A stretch of DNA of 64,000 bases from Salinisphaera aquimarina (GCF_042643355.1 NZ_JBHRSS010000004.1:62001-126000); one strand, 5' to 3'; positions 40,410 to 49,828 are shown, counted from the stretch's first letter. Program-made: numbers and translations. Notes: a model not told the origin generated them from the sequence alone.

Positions 40410-41195
40410 ATGTGGTTGCGTACCCGCAACGATCTGACGTTCGACTTTGCCGTCCCCACGCCTCTGATTCTCATGCTGCGTCCGCACAGCGGCAGCGATC
40501 AGTGGATCGCGCGCGAGGAATACCGTCTCGAGCCGCACGTGCCGGCCTGCGAATTCACCGACACCTACGGCAACCTCTGCCAGCGGCTCACCGCGCCCCC
40601 CGGCCAGTTCGCCATCTCCACGATTGCCGAGGTCAAGGTTGCCGATGCGGTGGCCCAGGCGCCCGGTGCGCCGTTCGTCGATATCGAGCAGCTGCCCGAT
40701 AACGTGCTGATCTATCTGCTGCCCAGTCGATTCTGTGAGTCGGATCGCTTCGGCGAGATGGCAGCCGAGATCACCGCGGGTCACGCGCTGGGTTATGACC
40801 AGGTCGCGGCGATCGCCGGCTGGCTGCGAGAACGGATCCGCTACGTACCCGGCACGAGCGATATACCGATCTCGGCCGTGGATGTGAACCTGCGACAGGT
40901 CGGCGTGTGTCGCGACCTGTCTCATCTGGGTATTGCCCTGTGTCGGGGGCTGAGCATTCCGGCACGGCTGGTGGTGGGCTACCTGCACGAACTCGAACCC
41001 ATGGACATGCATGCCTGGTTCGAAGCCTATGTCGGCGGCCGCTGGTATACCTTCGACGCGACCCAGGCCGAGCTCGGCGGCGGCTATGTGGCCATCGGTT
41101 ATGGCCGGGACGCGGCGGATGTCGCCATTTTCAACCAGTTCGGCCCGCCGGCAAACGAGACGTCGCAACAGATCACGGTGGAGCGGTTCGACTAG
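40410..41195 (+). CDS. Transglutaminase-like cysteine protease
   Basis: The 261-residue protein has the transglutaminase-like triad Cys167 (QVGVCRDLSHL), His201 (DMHAWFEAYV) and Asp216 (TFDAT). An N-terminal beta-rich domain (about 1-110) precedes it, as in the common bacterial transglutaminase N-terminal type. There is no signal peptide. AAAGAGG stands eight bases before the ATG. Relatives act as proteases or amidases and often sit with an ATP-grasp/alpha-E pair, absent here. It is divergent from the DUF4185 gene. Confidence 0.82.
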   Translation: MWLRTRNDLTFDFAVPTPLILMLRPHSGSDQWIAREEYRLEPHVPACEFTDTYGNLCQRLTAPPGQFAISTIAEVKVADAVAQAPGAPFVDIEQLPDNVLIYLLPSRFCESDRFGEMAAEITAGHALGYDQVAAIAGWLRERIRYVPGTSDIPISAVDVNLRQVGVCRDLSHLGIALCRGLSIPARLVVGYLHELEPMDMHAWFEAYVGGRWYTFDATQAELGGGYVAIGYGRDAADVAIFNQFGPPANETSQQITVERFD

Positions 41196-41300
41196 CGCCT
41201 GTCGATGTCACTCCGGACCACGATGGCGCAGCTGTATGACGTCAATACAGTGAAAGGCACGTCAAAAACGTTGCTTGCACCACCACAGGGAGCCACAGCC

Positions 41301-41639
41301 ATGCACCAGACCACGAGATGCGCCCTACTCGCCCTACTCGCCGCAAGCGTTCATGCTACCGCGGCGCTGGCCCAATCGAGCCCGGTAACCACGCGAGGTA
41401 TGGACCCCGACAACGGCACACGTGCCGTCGACGAGGATTCAATCGGCATCCAGCGCAAGGACAGCCTCTCGCCGGCGCAGCGCCAGGCACGTCGGGCCGA
41501 ACTGCGGCGCAGCCGCGAAGCCAACGGTGGCAAGCTGCCCGACGAGATCGGTGGCTCCTATTCGCCGGGCAATACGAACGGGGCGTCCGCCACTCGGGAC
41601 ACTCATGCCGATATGCCGGCCGAGCATCGCAATCAATAA
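41301..41639 (+). CDS. Small secreted protein, unknown
   Basis: The 112-residue protein has a clear signal peptide (ALLALLAASVHATAALAQ). The mature part is polar and charged, with a basic helix-like stretch LSPAQRQARRAELRRSREA and a Gly/Ser/Asn-rich tail. AGGGAG lies eight bases before the ATG at 41301. No family is recognised. It lies between the transglutaminase gene and msrA. Confidence 0.65.
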   Translation: MHQTTRCALLALLAASVHATAALAQSSPVTTRGMDPDNGTRAVDEDSIGIQRKDSLSPAQRQARRAELRRSREANGGKLPDEIGGSYSPGNTNGASATRDTHADMPAEHRNQ

Positions 41640-41673
41640 TCGAACCCGGTAGGCCCGATTTAGGCGGTTTCGG

Positions 41674-42180
41674 CTAACCGCGCTCGGGCAAGCGCCAGTC
41701 GGGTCGGATGAAGTGGCAGGTATAGCCGTTCGGAAAATGCTCGAGATAATCCTGATGCTCGGGTTCGGCCTCCCAGAAATCACCCGCCGGGGCAACTTCG
41801 GTCACCACCTTGCCCGGCCAGAGTCCTGACGCCTCGACATCGCCGATGGTTCGCTCGGCCACCTCTTTCTGGTCGTCGTCGACGTAGAAGATTGCCGACC
41901 GATAGCTGATTCCGCGGTCGTTGCCCTGGCGATTGAGCGTGGTCGGGTCGTGGATCTGGAAGAAGAATTCCAGCAGCCGCCGGTAGCTGATGATCTCGGG
42001 ATCGAAAACGATCTCGATGCCCTCGGCGTGGGTGCCGTGATTGCGGTAGGTTGCGTTGGGCACGTCGCCACCGGTATAGCCGACGCGGGTCGAGATCACG
42101 CCCTCATAGCTGCGGATCAGATCCTGCATGCCCCAGAAACAGCCGCCGGCAAGCACGGCGCGTTCGGTCGAATCACTCAT
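41674..42180 (-). CDS. msrA: Peptide methionine sulfoxide reductase A
   Basis: The 168-residue protein has the MsrA motif GGCFWG with Cys14, then VGYTGGDVPNATYRNHGTHAE. It reduces the S form of methionine sulfoxide. The usual C-terminal resolving cysteine pair is not seen; one Cys lies in NGYTCHFI, so recycling may differ from E. coli MsrA. AGGAG precedes the ATG. Confidence 0.93.
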   Translation of the reverse strand: MSDSTERAVLAGGCFWGMQDLIRSYEGVISTRVGYTGGDVPNATYRNHGTHAEGIEIVFDPEIISYRRLLEFFFQIHDPTTLNRQGNDRGISYRSAIFYVDDDQKEVAERTIGDVEASGLWPGKVVTEVAPAGDFWEAEPEHQDYLEHFPNGYTCHFIRPDWRLPERG

Positions 42181-42342
42181 GGTAAAGCTCCTGTCGGTTC
42201 GATGGTCAGCGGCGCGGATACCCGCAGACCTCCAATCACGAATAATCGGATACGTTGTCCTACAGTGTACCGGCGCAGGCCAAATTCAACCCGCCGTGTG
42301 TCGCCATCGAGAGTGCGCCTGAGCCACTGACCCACACATTCG

Positions 42343-43218
42343 TCAACGACGTGAGTGCGTGCCTGAAGCGTCCGGCAACCAGCGTCCGATCCGATCGACG
42401 ACCGCCCCGGGCGTGCGTGCCCATCGAAAATGATCGGCGCGGTCGCCCAAGGTGTCGCGGTCGACGACGTCGATCTCGATCGCGGCGCTACTGAACTTGT
42501 CGGTCAGCGCATCGACCGCAGCCTCGGGCGCCAAGGCGTCGTCGGCAAGTCGAATAGCCAGGACCGGGCCCGTATAGCGGTCGATCAGATCTTCGAGGTC
42601 TTGGGACAGGCCGGCGGCGCGATATCGGTTGGTGCGCGCGAGCGCTCGCCAGTCCGACATCACCGTTCGTGCTTCCCTCCCCCCGAAGCCGAGGCGATCG
42701 CCCGGATAGTAGCCGAACAGGGCATTGCATGGCGGTATAAGCCAGGTCAGCCAATGGATCTTGCGGCGCACTGCATCCTCATAGGCTTCGAACCAGGGAC
42801 TACCTGTCGCCACGACGATCAGGCCGTCGACTTGATTCGGGTACAAACCGGCACCGATCGCTGCGTAGTGGCCGCCAAGGCTGTGGCCCATCAGATACTG
42901 CGACGACGCATCGAAATGCGCCGTCGCCCATGTCAGCACCGCCGCCAGATCGTTGCCGACAATATCGGCAAATCCCCAGTCGCTGTTACGCGAGGGGCGC
43001 AGTGCGCTGTCGCCATAGCCGCGCTGCTCCAGCAGCGCCACATGCACGCCGGATGCGCTGAGCGCTGCGCCGAGCTTTGCATAGAACGCGCAGCCCACGC
43101 CGAGCGCGCCCATGAACAGCAACAGCGGCGCCTGCGAATCCGCGTGCCAGCAACTGACCGGTACGTCGTAGCCGCTCGGCGTGTGCACGCGCTGCAGTTC
43201 GGGTGTCGATGTCGTCAT
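42343..43218 (-). CDS. Alpha/beta hydrolase
   Basis: The 291-residue protein has an alpha/beta-hydrolase fold with the nucleophile elbow GHSLGG, an oxyanion strand LLLFMGALG and the late acid and histidine near LADDALAP and ADHFRW. ATG at 43218 follows GAGGGG; 41 extra codons upstream lack a site. The pattern recalls the COG4757 group of predicted hydrolases. The substrate is unknown. Confidence 0.8.
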   Translation of the reverse strand: MTTSTPELQRVHTPSGYDVPVSCWHADSQAPLLLFMGALGVGCAFYAKLGAALSASGVHVALLEQRGYGDSALRPSRNSDWGFADIVGNDLAAVLTWATAHFDASSQYLMGHSLGGHYAAIGAGLYPNQVDGLIVVATGSPWFEAYEDAVRRKIHWLTWLIPPCNALFGYYPGDRLGFGGREARTVMSDWRALARTNRYRAAGLSQDLEDLIDRYTGPVLAIRLADDALAPEAAVDALTDKFSSAAIEIDVVDRDTLGDRADHFRWARTPGAVVDRIGRWLPDASGTHSRR

Positions 43219-43487
43219 GCGCAACCCCTCATATCGATGCTGAGGCATCGTAGTCCCATCAATCCGCGGGCGCCAAGAAGCACACCGCATAGCTAACCAA
43301 ACGCGCTGCGTGGATTTGGGGATGTGCGATGGGGCTGCCATGAGTCGGCCGACCCGCGCGTGATCGTATCGATGTCATGGCCTGGCGACTCGTGACGAGG
43401 ACGGGAATGCTGGAAATCGAATCCGCGCCGGCAGATGATGTCCGAAAACGGCGAGACGCGGTCGCTGCGAGGTTCTAGACTGCGCTC

Positions 43488-44936
43488 ATGCCTCTCCATC
43501 CCGACCAATGTTACGAAGCACTCAAGGCCCGCGACGCGCGCTTCGACGGGCTGTTTTTTGTCGGCGTATCGACCACCGGGATCTATTGTCGCCCCGTATG
43601 TGCGGTGCGCATGCCCGGCCGAGACCGGTGCAGCTTCTACTCCAATGCCGCTGCCGCCGAAGCCGCAGGTTACCGGCCCTGTCTGCGCTGCCGCCCCGAG
43701 CTGGCTCCGGGTGAGGCGCCGATGGATACGGCCCGCCTGGTCGCCGATCTGGCGGTGGCGCGCATCGAAGCCGGTGCGTTGTCCGATGCGGACATGGATA
43801 CGCTCGCGGCCGAATTCTGTCTGAGTTCGCGGCAACTGCGTCGACTGGTGAAGCACGAGTATGGCGTCACGCCGATCGAGTTGGCCCAGACCCGGCGCCT
43901 GCTGATGGCCAAGCAGCTGCTCACCGATACCCAGCTCAAGGTTGCCGATATCGCGTTCGCGAGCGGCTTCGCCAGCGTGCGCCGTTTCAACCATCTGTTT
44001 CGCAGCCGTTACCGGCTCAACCCGACGGCGCTGCGCGGCAAGCGTGTGGCTTCCCCGCAGCAAACGACGATCTGCCTGAAACTGGGCTATCGTCCGCCGC
44101 TGAACTGGGCCGCGCTCGCCCTGTTTCTTACCCAGCGCGGCGCACCCTGCGTGGAACAACTTCAAGAGGGGCAATATCTGCGCACGATCCGTATCGGTGC
44201 CTGCCGTGGCTGGATCGCGGTGACACAGGATACGCAACGCGGCCTGTTGCTTATCCAGGCGTCCCCCAGCCTGCTGCCCGTGCTTGCGCAGCTGCGCGCC
44301 CGCTTGCGTCATCTGTTCGACATGGATGCGAATCCGACCGTCATAGATGGTCATCTCGCCGCGGACACGCACCTCGCCGCGCTCATCGAACACAACCCAG
44401 GTTTGCGCGTGCCTGGAACGTTCGACGGCTTCGAGCTGGCCCTGCGCGCCGTGCTTGGCCAGCAGATATCGGTCAAGGCGGCGACCACACTGTTCGGCCG
44501 ATTCTGTACGTTTTTCGGCGCCCCGATAGAGACGCCTTTCGACGGATTGGATCACCTGCCGCCGGACGCCGACACGCTGGCCCAGGCATCGCTGCAGCAG
44601 ATCGTCGAACGAGGCCTGACGCGCAAGCGCGCGCAGACCGTTCAGGCGCTGGCGGCGGCCAGCGCGGCGGGTTCGCTGCGGCTCGACCCGGGTGCGGATT
44701 TGGCACAGGGCAAGGCCGCACTTGCCGACATACCGGGCATCGGCCCCTGGACAACCGAGTACATCGCCATGCGCGCACTCGCCGACCCGAACGCATTTCC
44801 GGCCAGCGATCTCGTTCTGCTCAAGGCAATGGACGCGACCCGGCCGGCCCAGATCAAGGCCATGGCCGAGGCGTGGCAGCCCTGGCGGGCGTACGCGGCC
44901 ATGCATCTATGGCAGCAGGCATCCACAGGAGGATGA
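43488..44936 (+). CDS. Ada-type regulator fused to AlkA DNA glycosylase
   Basis: The 482-residue fusion starts with the Ada N-terminal zinc domain (IYCRPVCAVRMP, then YRPCLRCRPE), whose first Cys takes methyl groups from DNA phosphotriesters. An AraC-type helix-turn-helix follows (about 85-185), then an AlkA N-domain and a helix-hairpin-helix glycosylase domain (ADIPGIGPWTTEYIAMR, catalytic Asp in FPASDLVLL). It should sense methylation damage, activate repair genes and excise 3-methyladenine. The ogt gene starts four bases downstream. Confidence 0.9.
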   Translation: MPLHPDQCYEALKARDARFDGLFFVGVSTTGIYCRPVCAVRMPGRDRCSFYSNAAAAEAAGYRPCLRCRPELAPGEAPMDTARLVADLAVARIEAGALSDADMDTLAAEFCLSSRQLRRLVKHEYGVTPIELAQTRRLLMAKQLLTDTQLKVADIAFASGFASVRRFNHLFRSRYRLNPTALRGKRVASPQQTTICLKLGYRPPLNWAALALFLTQRGAPCVEQLQEGQYLRTIRIGACRGWIAVTQDTQRGLLLIQASPSLLPVLAQLRARLRHLFDMDANPTVIDGHLAADTHLAALIEHNPGLRVPGTFDGFELALRAVLGQQISVKAATTLFGRFCTFFGAPIETPFDGLDHLPPDADTLAQASLQQIVERGLTRKRAQTVQALAAASAAGSLRLDPGADLAQGKAALADIPGIGPWTTEYIAMRALADPNAFPASDLVLLKAMDATRPAQIKAMAEAWQPWRAYAAMHLWQQASTGG

Positions 44937-44940
44937 ACCG

Positions 44941-45432
44941 ATGACGATCTATTTCAGCACTATGGACAGCCCGGTGGGCGCATTACTGCTCACCGGCGAC
45001 GGTCGATCCTTGACGATGCTCAGTATGAGCGATCAGGACGACGCGCCCCGGCCGCAGGCGGACTGGCAACGTGACGACGAGGTACTCGCCGAACCCCGCG
45101 CCCAGCTGAGCGCTTATTTTGCCGGCGAGCGCCACAGCTTCGATCTGCCGCTCGACCCTGCCGGCACCGATTTCCAGCGCAGGGTATGGCGCGCTTTGCG
45201 CGATATTCCCTGCGGCGCGACCGAAAGCTATGGCGCGCTGGCCCAGCGGATCGAATCACCGGGTGCGTCCCGGGCCGTGGGTCTGGCCAACGGGCGCAAT
45301 CCGATCGCGATCATCATCCCCTGCCACCGCGTGATCGGCGCGAACGGGCGTTTGACCGGCTATGCCGGCGGGCTCGAGCGCAAACGCTGGCTGCTCACCC
45401 ACGAGGGCTACCGGGGCGATATGCGTCAGTAA
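44941..45432 (+). CDS. ogt: Methylated-DNA-protein cysteine methyltransferase
   Basis: The 163-residue protein has the acceptor motif IPCHRVIG (Cys128) and the helix ESYGALAQRIESPGASRAVG. It removes methyl from O6-methylguanine in a single suicide transfer. GGAGG lies eight bases before the ATG, inside the end of the Ada-AlkA gene. Together the two genes supply Ada N-domain, AlkA and Ogt functions that are separate proteins in E. coli. Confidence 0.94.
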   Translation: MTIYFSTMDSPVGALLLTGDGRSLTMLSMSDQDDAPRPQADWQRDDEVLAEPRAQLSAYFAGERHSFDLPLDPAGTDFQRRVWRALRDIPCGATESYGALAQRIESPGASRAVGLANGRNPIAIIIPCHRVIGANGRLTGYAGGLERKRWLLTHEGYRGDMRQ

Positions 45433-45588
45433 GGCGGATTCGACAGTCATCGTGGGCCATACTGGCAGGAATGTGGACCGGGGCCCGGCGCATCGTGTCT
45501 GATGAACGACCTGCCCGATGGATTTTTACGCGCCGAGCGCCGATACTCGAAGTGCGCCCAAAATCGAACAAATAGCATCGAGGTTCGC

Positions 45589-45879
45589 ATGAACAGAGTT
45601 GTCACCCCTATCGCCATCGTTGCCGCCTGCGTGGGCCTGGCCGCCTGCGGCCAGCCGGATCACCCCAAACATCCGCCGGGCCACGGCGCACGAGGCGTGA
45701 TGGTCGCACCGCCGCAGGCGCCTTCCATTCACTTCAAGGTGAACGACGCCAATGGCAACACGCTGGATCTCCAGATCGAGTGTGGCGTCGATACCTCGCT
45801 CAAGGATTGCGCACAGGTGAATCAGTCGATCATCGACAAGGTGTCGAAGATCCGCGGCGACCAGCAGAAGCAGAAGTAG
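45589..45879 (+). CDS. Small lipoprotein, unknown
   Basis: The 96-residue protein has a lipoprotein signal (AIVAACVGLAAC, lipid on Cys20), a His/Pro-rich linker (QPDHPKHPPGHGARG) and a short domain with two cysteines (QIECGVD and KDCAQ) that could form a disulfide. GAGGT stands before the ATG. Likely attached to a membrane facing the periplasm. No family recognised. Confidence 0.7.
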   Translation: MNRVVTPIAIVAACVGLAACGQPDHPKHPPGHGARGVMVAPPQAPSIHFKVNDANGNTLDLQIECGVDTSLKDCAQVNQSIIDKVSKIRGDQQKQK

Positions 45880-45904
45880 CGGCCACATCCTGGTTGCTTC
45901 AGGC

Positions 45905-45942
45905 GACACCGGGCGCGTCGATGGCGACGAACGCCCGGTGTC
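45905..45942 (+). terminator. Long hairpin between lipoprotein and thioredoxin-like genes
   Basis: GACACCGGGCG (45905-45915) pairs with CGCCCGGTGTC (45932-45942). CGTCG and CGACG continue the stem inside around an ATGG loop. No T run follows, so it may be a weak terminator, an attenuator or an mRNA-protecting structure. Confidence 0.5.
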
Positions 45943-45970
45943 CTGTCGACCCTCGACCCGAGGTGTGTAG

Positions 45971-46294
45971 ATGTCCGATACCTTGACTGATATTTCCGAC
46001 GCCGATTTCGCAGCCACGCTCGGCGACGCGGACGGCCCGGTGCTGGTCGAATTCTATTCCAGCAACTGTGCCTACTGCCGCCGGCTGGAGCCGCTGCTCG
46101 AAACGGCGGCCACCGATTATGCGGGCCGCGTGCGCATCGTGCGGATGAACGCCGAGACCAACGAAACACGCCCGCGATACGGGCTCAACGGCACGCCCAC
46201 GCTGGTGCTCTACGTGGACGGCGAGGAAAGCGTGACCAAGACCGGCGCCATGCGCGAACAGCAGCTGCAGTCGTTCCTCAACGCCTACGTGTAA
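45971..46294 (+). CDS. Thioredoxin-like protein with CAYC active site
   Basis: The 107-residue protein has a single thioredoxin fold. The active site is Cys33-Ala-Tyr-Cys36 in place of CGPC, and the cis-proline is in NGTPTLV. The fold and length match thioredoxin, but the changed dipeptide should alter redox potential and partner choice. No signal peptide is visible, so it is cytoplasmic. GAGGTG lies before the ATG. It converges on the SelA-like gene. Confidence 0.85.
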   Translation: MSDTLTDISDADFAATLGDADGPVLVEFYSSNCAYCRRLEPLLETAATDYAGRVRIVRMNAETNETRPRYGLNGTPTLVLYVDGEESVTKTGAMREQQLQSFLNAYV

Positions 46295-47394
46295 CGCGAC
46301 AGCGCATCGCGCAGACGTTCGACGATTGTCACCAGCTCGTCCTGATCCAGCGGCACGAGTTCGAAGAGCAACTGCCCCTGGTCGAGGCCGTGCTTCATCA
46401 CCCGGATGGACGGTGAGCCGTTTTCCAGCGTCTCGGCGAGCGATTGCGCCGCCTGGCGCGAATCCAGAGCCAGACATGCCCTCGAGAACGGCATGCCGGA
46501 CGGGTCCGGCTGGTCGCTGGCGCGGACAACGCCGTTCAGGTCCTGTGCGCGGCGCATGAACCACGCTACCTTGCGGGCCTGTTCCTGCTGCCATTCCGCC
46601 GCGTCCATTCCGGCACGATCTTCCAGCGCGGCGAGCACGCCGCACAGGCTCTCCTTGGTCGCTTTCATGGCACGCCCGATGCCTTGCTCCTGGGCGCGGC
46701 AGGCGCGCACCAAGGCCTGGCGACCGATCATCAGGCCGGCCGTTGGCGACGCCAGATATTTGTGTGTGCTGACCAGCACGAGATCGGCCCCGGTCGCGAG
46801 CAGTTCATCGATGCGCATGTCCTGGGCCGCGCCGTCGATGATTGCCGGTCGATTGTGCCGACGCGCGCAGGCTACGGCGCCAGCCAGATCGACCGGCTCG
46901 CCGCGTACCAGGCGCGAGGACACCAGGAGCAGGCAAGCGGTACCTTCCTGTTTCAGGGCCTGATCGATCTGATCCACGCTACAGCCGTCCTCGTCGCCCA
47001 CGACCACCGGCCGAGCGCCCGCCATGCGTATCGCGGTGAGAATCGAGTGCCCGTAGTTGACGACGTGCCCGGCCGGAATCACCACGCGATCGGCCAGACC
47101 GGTTGCCTCCGGAAGCTGGGCCACGCGCTCGGCGTCGTCTCCCGTCATGGTGGCGGCCACGGCGAGGGTTATCGCCGCTGCCACGCAGTGCGTCACGCTG
47201 GCCGCTTCAGCCTTTGTCTGCGCGCATATCGTGTCGCTCACCGCACGCTGCAGTTCGTCGATTACGTAGAAGTCACCGAGCGCTGCGTCGACGACACGAC
47301 GCACCCGTTCGGATGACCGGGACACGCCCAGCGGGGTGAACGTGCCCGCTGCGTTGATAATGCGAGTTAGGCTATAGCGTTCATGTAGATCCAC
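46285..47394 (-). CDS. SelA-like PLP-dependent enzyme
   Basis: The 369-residue PLP enzyme resembles the SelA / D-glucosaminate-6-phosphate ammonia-lyase group: the N-terminus RIINAAGTFTPLG, a Asp segment PAIIDGAAQ, and the PLP lysine Lys212 in STHKYLASPTAGL. True SelA is longer (about 460) and has an N-terminal tRNA-binding domain that is missing here, so selenocysteine synthesis is unlikely. The start is GTG at 47394 with GGAG upstream. It follows the ethanolamine permease in the same direction, which may mean a related amino-compound substrate. Confidence 0.8.
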   Translation of the reverse strand: MDLHERYSLTRIINAAGTFTPLGVSRSSERVRRVVDAALGDFYVIDELQRAVSDTICAQTKAEAASVTHCVAAAITLAVAATMTGDDAERVAQLPEATGLADRVVIPAGHVVNYGHSILTAIRMAGARPVVVGDEDGCSVDQIDQALKQEGTACLLLVSSRLVRGEPVDLAGAVACARRHNRPAIIDGAAQDMRIDELLATGADLVLVSTHKYLASPTAGLMIGRQALVRACRAQEQGIGRAMKATKESLCGVLAALEDRAGMDAAEWQQEQARKVAWFMRRAQDLNGVVRASDQPDPSGMPFSRACLALDSRQAAQSLAETLENGSPSIRVMKHGLDQGQLLFELVPLDQDELVTIVERLRDALSRYT

Positions 47395-47501
47395 CGGGAC
47401 AACTCCGCGCGACGTTTCAGATGCCGGCTTGGCATGCTATCCGTCAGCGCGGATCGGAACCAGTCTCCCATGCTCGCCCTGCCCGCCATGCGCGAGGATC
47501 G

Positions 47502-48914
47502 TCAGGCGTTGTCGGCGTCCAGATCGGCCTCGGCCTGGGCCAGCATTCGGAATTCCTCTTCCGCTGTCTTGGCCACCAGATGGTTGCGGCTGTACCCGAA
47601 GAAATAGAGCGCGCCGACCGCGAACAGCACCAGCGTATAGCCGAACGCGCGCGGATCGAAGGCATAGACACCGGTCAGCGCGATCAGTGACAGCAGCAGC
47701 GCGATGCCGGATGTGACGATGCCGCCGGGCGTCTTGTATGGACGCTCCAGCTCGGGTTGGTTGATGCGTAGAAGAATATGGCTGGCCGCCATCAACGCAT
47801 AGGAAATCGTCGCCCCGACCACTGCCATGGCCAGGATCAGATCGCCGGCGCCGGTGAGCGACACGATGAAACCGAGTACGCCGGGCACCACCAGCGCCCA
47901 GGTCGGCACCTTGCGTTTGCTGGTGAGCGATAGCGCCTGCGGCAGATAACCGGCCCGCGAGAGTGCGAAGACCAGCCGGCTGTAACCGTAGATGATCGAG
48001 AAGAACGAGGCGATCAGCCCGGCGAGGCCGAGCACGTTCACCACCGTGCCGAGCGTCTCGCTGCCACTTTCCTTGAGCGCGGTCACCAGCGGCACGCCGC
48101 TTTCGCCGATCGCCTGTGCACCGACCGCGCCGGCGAGTAGAAAGACCACCAGCACCGCGGTGACCAGCAGGAAGAGCATCGCACCGATGATGCCCTTGGG
48201 CACGTCGCGCGCCGGATCCTTGGCTTCCTCCGCGGCCAGCGGCACGCCTTCGACGGCCAGGAAGAGCCACATGCCGAACGGCAGCGCGGCCCATACGCCG
48301 TACCAGCCCAGCGGCATGAAACTCGAGGCGCCGACAGCGTCGGTGGGTGCCATGTCGAACAGGTTTGCAGAATCGAAGTCGCCGATAAGGGCCACCGCGG
48401 TGGCAAGGATGGCAAACACCGCGAGGCCGCTGATCACCATCATTACCTTGAGTGCTTCGCCGACCCCGGCCAGATGGATGCCGATGAACACCAGATAGAA
48501 CACTGCGTAGACGAACGGCCCGTCGATGCCGAGCAGTTCCTGTACTGCCGCGCCGATGAAGATGACGATGGCGGCCGGTGCCAGGGCGTATTCGATAAGT
48601 ACCGCCAGCCCGGTCAGATAGCCGCCGGCCGGGCCCATCGCCTGGCGGGCAAAACTGTAACCGCCGCCCGCGGCAGGTATCGCCGCCGACATCTCCGCCA
48701 GCGACAGAACCAGGGTGAAATACATGATGGCCATGAGGGTCGCGGCGATGGCGAAACCGCCCCAGCCTGCTTCCGCGATACCGAAATTCCAGCCGGCAAA
48801 ATCACCGGAAATGACGTACGAGACACCCAGGCCCGCAAGCAGCACCCAGCCGGCGGTGCCCCGGCGTAATTGCCGTTTGGCGAGGTAATCCTGATCCAGT
48901 TGCGGGTCCGACAT
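47502..48914 (-). CDS. eat: Ethanolamine permease
   Basis: The 470-residue APC-superfamily carrier has 12 hydrophobic segments and the motifs GVSYVISGDFAGWNFG and FLAVEGVPLAAEEAKDP typical of the ethanolamine permease group. It lies 26 bases after eutC in the eutBC unit, which fixes ethanolamine as the most likely substrate. AAGGTAA precedes the ATG. Amino-acid transport is a less likely reading. Confidence 0.88.
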   Translation of the reverse strand: MSDPQLDQDYLAKRQLRRGTAGWVLLAGLGVSYVISGDFAGWNFGIAEAGWGGFAIAATLMAIMYFTLVLSLAEMSAAIPAAGGGYSFARQAMGPAGGYLTGLAVLIEYALAPAAIVIFIGAAVQELLGIDGPFVYAVFYLVFIGIHLAGVGEALKVMMVISGLAVFAILATAVALIGDFDSANLFDMAPTDAVGASSFMPLGWYGVWAALPFGMWLFLAVEGVPLAAEEAKDPARDVPKGIIGAMLFLLVTAVLVVFLLAGAVGAQAIGESGVPLVTALKESGSETLGTVVNVLGLAGLIASFFSIIYGYSRLVFALSRAGYLPQALSLTSKRKVPTWALVVPGVLGFIVSLTGAGDLILAMAVVGATISYALMAASHILLRINQPELERPYKTPGGIVTSGIALLLSLIALTGVYAFDPRAFGYTLVLFAVGALYFFGYSRNHLVAKTAEEEFRMLAQAEADLDADNA

Positions 48915-48940
48915 GGCGTTACCTTCTTGTTGTTGACAGG

Positions 48941-49828
48941 TCAGGAAATAAGGAAATTTTCGGTATCTTTCTGATTCTCGACGACGTTGTCTTCCGTACG
49001 GTCCTTGAGTTTCACGCCGGACAGCTGCCGTTGGCGTGATTCGCGCAGCAGATACAGCGCACGCCTGCTTGCTTCAGCAAGATCCAGGCCAGCCGGCCTT
49101 ATATTGGAGATGCAATTGCGAAACGCATCGGTGACGCCCTTGCGCGGCTCCCAGGTGAGATACAGGCCGAGACTGTCCGGCGAACTCAGCCCCGGGCGCT
49201 CGCCCACCAGTACGAGCACCGCGTTGGCGTTGAGCAGAAGGCCCACTTCGTCGCCGATCGCTACGCGGCCCTGTTCAACCACCGTGAGCGGCGCGAGTCG
49301 CCATGCGTATTCGTCGTCGGCATCGAGCGCATTGGCCAGTGTTTCGATGAAAGGCGCGGCGTGCTGCTGGACGGCAAAGGAGGACAGACCGTCGACGATG
49401 ACGATGGCAAGATCGAACGACCTGTCCGGTTCGCCGTTGTTGTTCTCGGTCAGGCGTTCGCGCGACGGCTCGTCCAGCAGGCGTCCCAGATCCGGGCGTT
49501 GCAGATAGGTGGTGCGATCGCTGGCCTGAGTATGCAGCGTGATCGGCGCCCCCTCGGGCGCTGGCGAACCCAGGCCCTGCAATTGCTCGCAGAGTGCTGC
49601 AACGTCCAGCGGCAGATGCACGGCATCGATCGCCTGGGCATGGGCGAGCTGGAACGCCAGCAGTTGATGCGTGGGCAGGCTGATGCCGGCCCGGCCGAGT
49701 CCGATACGGGCATCGGTGAACGCGCGCAGTTGATCCCAGGGGTTGTCGACCACCCCGCCGCGATCGCCTCTTTGCGTCTCGTCGGGGACGGCTGCAGAGG
49801 CGTCGTTCGTTCCGGGTTCTTCAGCCAT
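48941..49828 (-). CDS. eutC: Ethanolamine ammonia-lyase small subunit
   Basis: The 295-residue protein matches EutC: DNPWDQLRAFTDARIGLGRAG in pieces near the N-terminus, LQRPDLGRLLD, and VGERPGLSSPDSLG lining the B12 site. With EutB it splits ethanolamine into acetaldehyde and ammonia using adenosylcobalamin. ATG at 49828 overlaps the eutB stop by eight bases, so the two are coupled. Confidence 0.94.
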   Translation of the reverse strand: MAEEPGTNDASAAVPDETQRGDRGGVVDNPWDQLRAFTDARIGLGRAGISLPTHQLLAFQLAHAQAIDAVHLPLDVAALCEQLQGLGSPAPEGAPITLHTQASDRTTYLQRPDLGRLLDEPSRERLTENNNGEPDRSFDLAIVIVDGLSSFAVQQHAAPFIETLANALDADDEYAWRLAPLTVVEQGRVAIGDEVGLLLNANAVLVLVGERPGLSSPDSLGLYLTWEPRKGVTDAFRNCISNIRPAGLDLAEASRRALYLLRESRQRQLSGVKLKDRTEDNVVENQKDTENFLIS

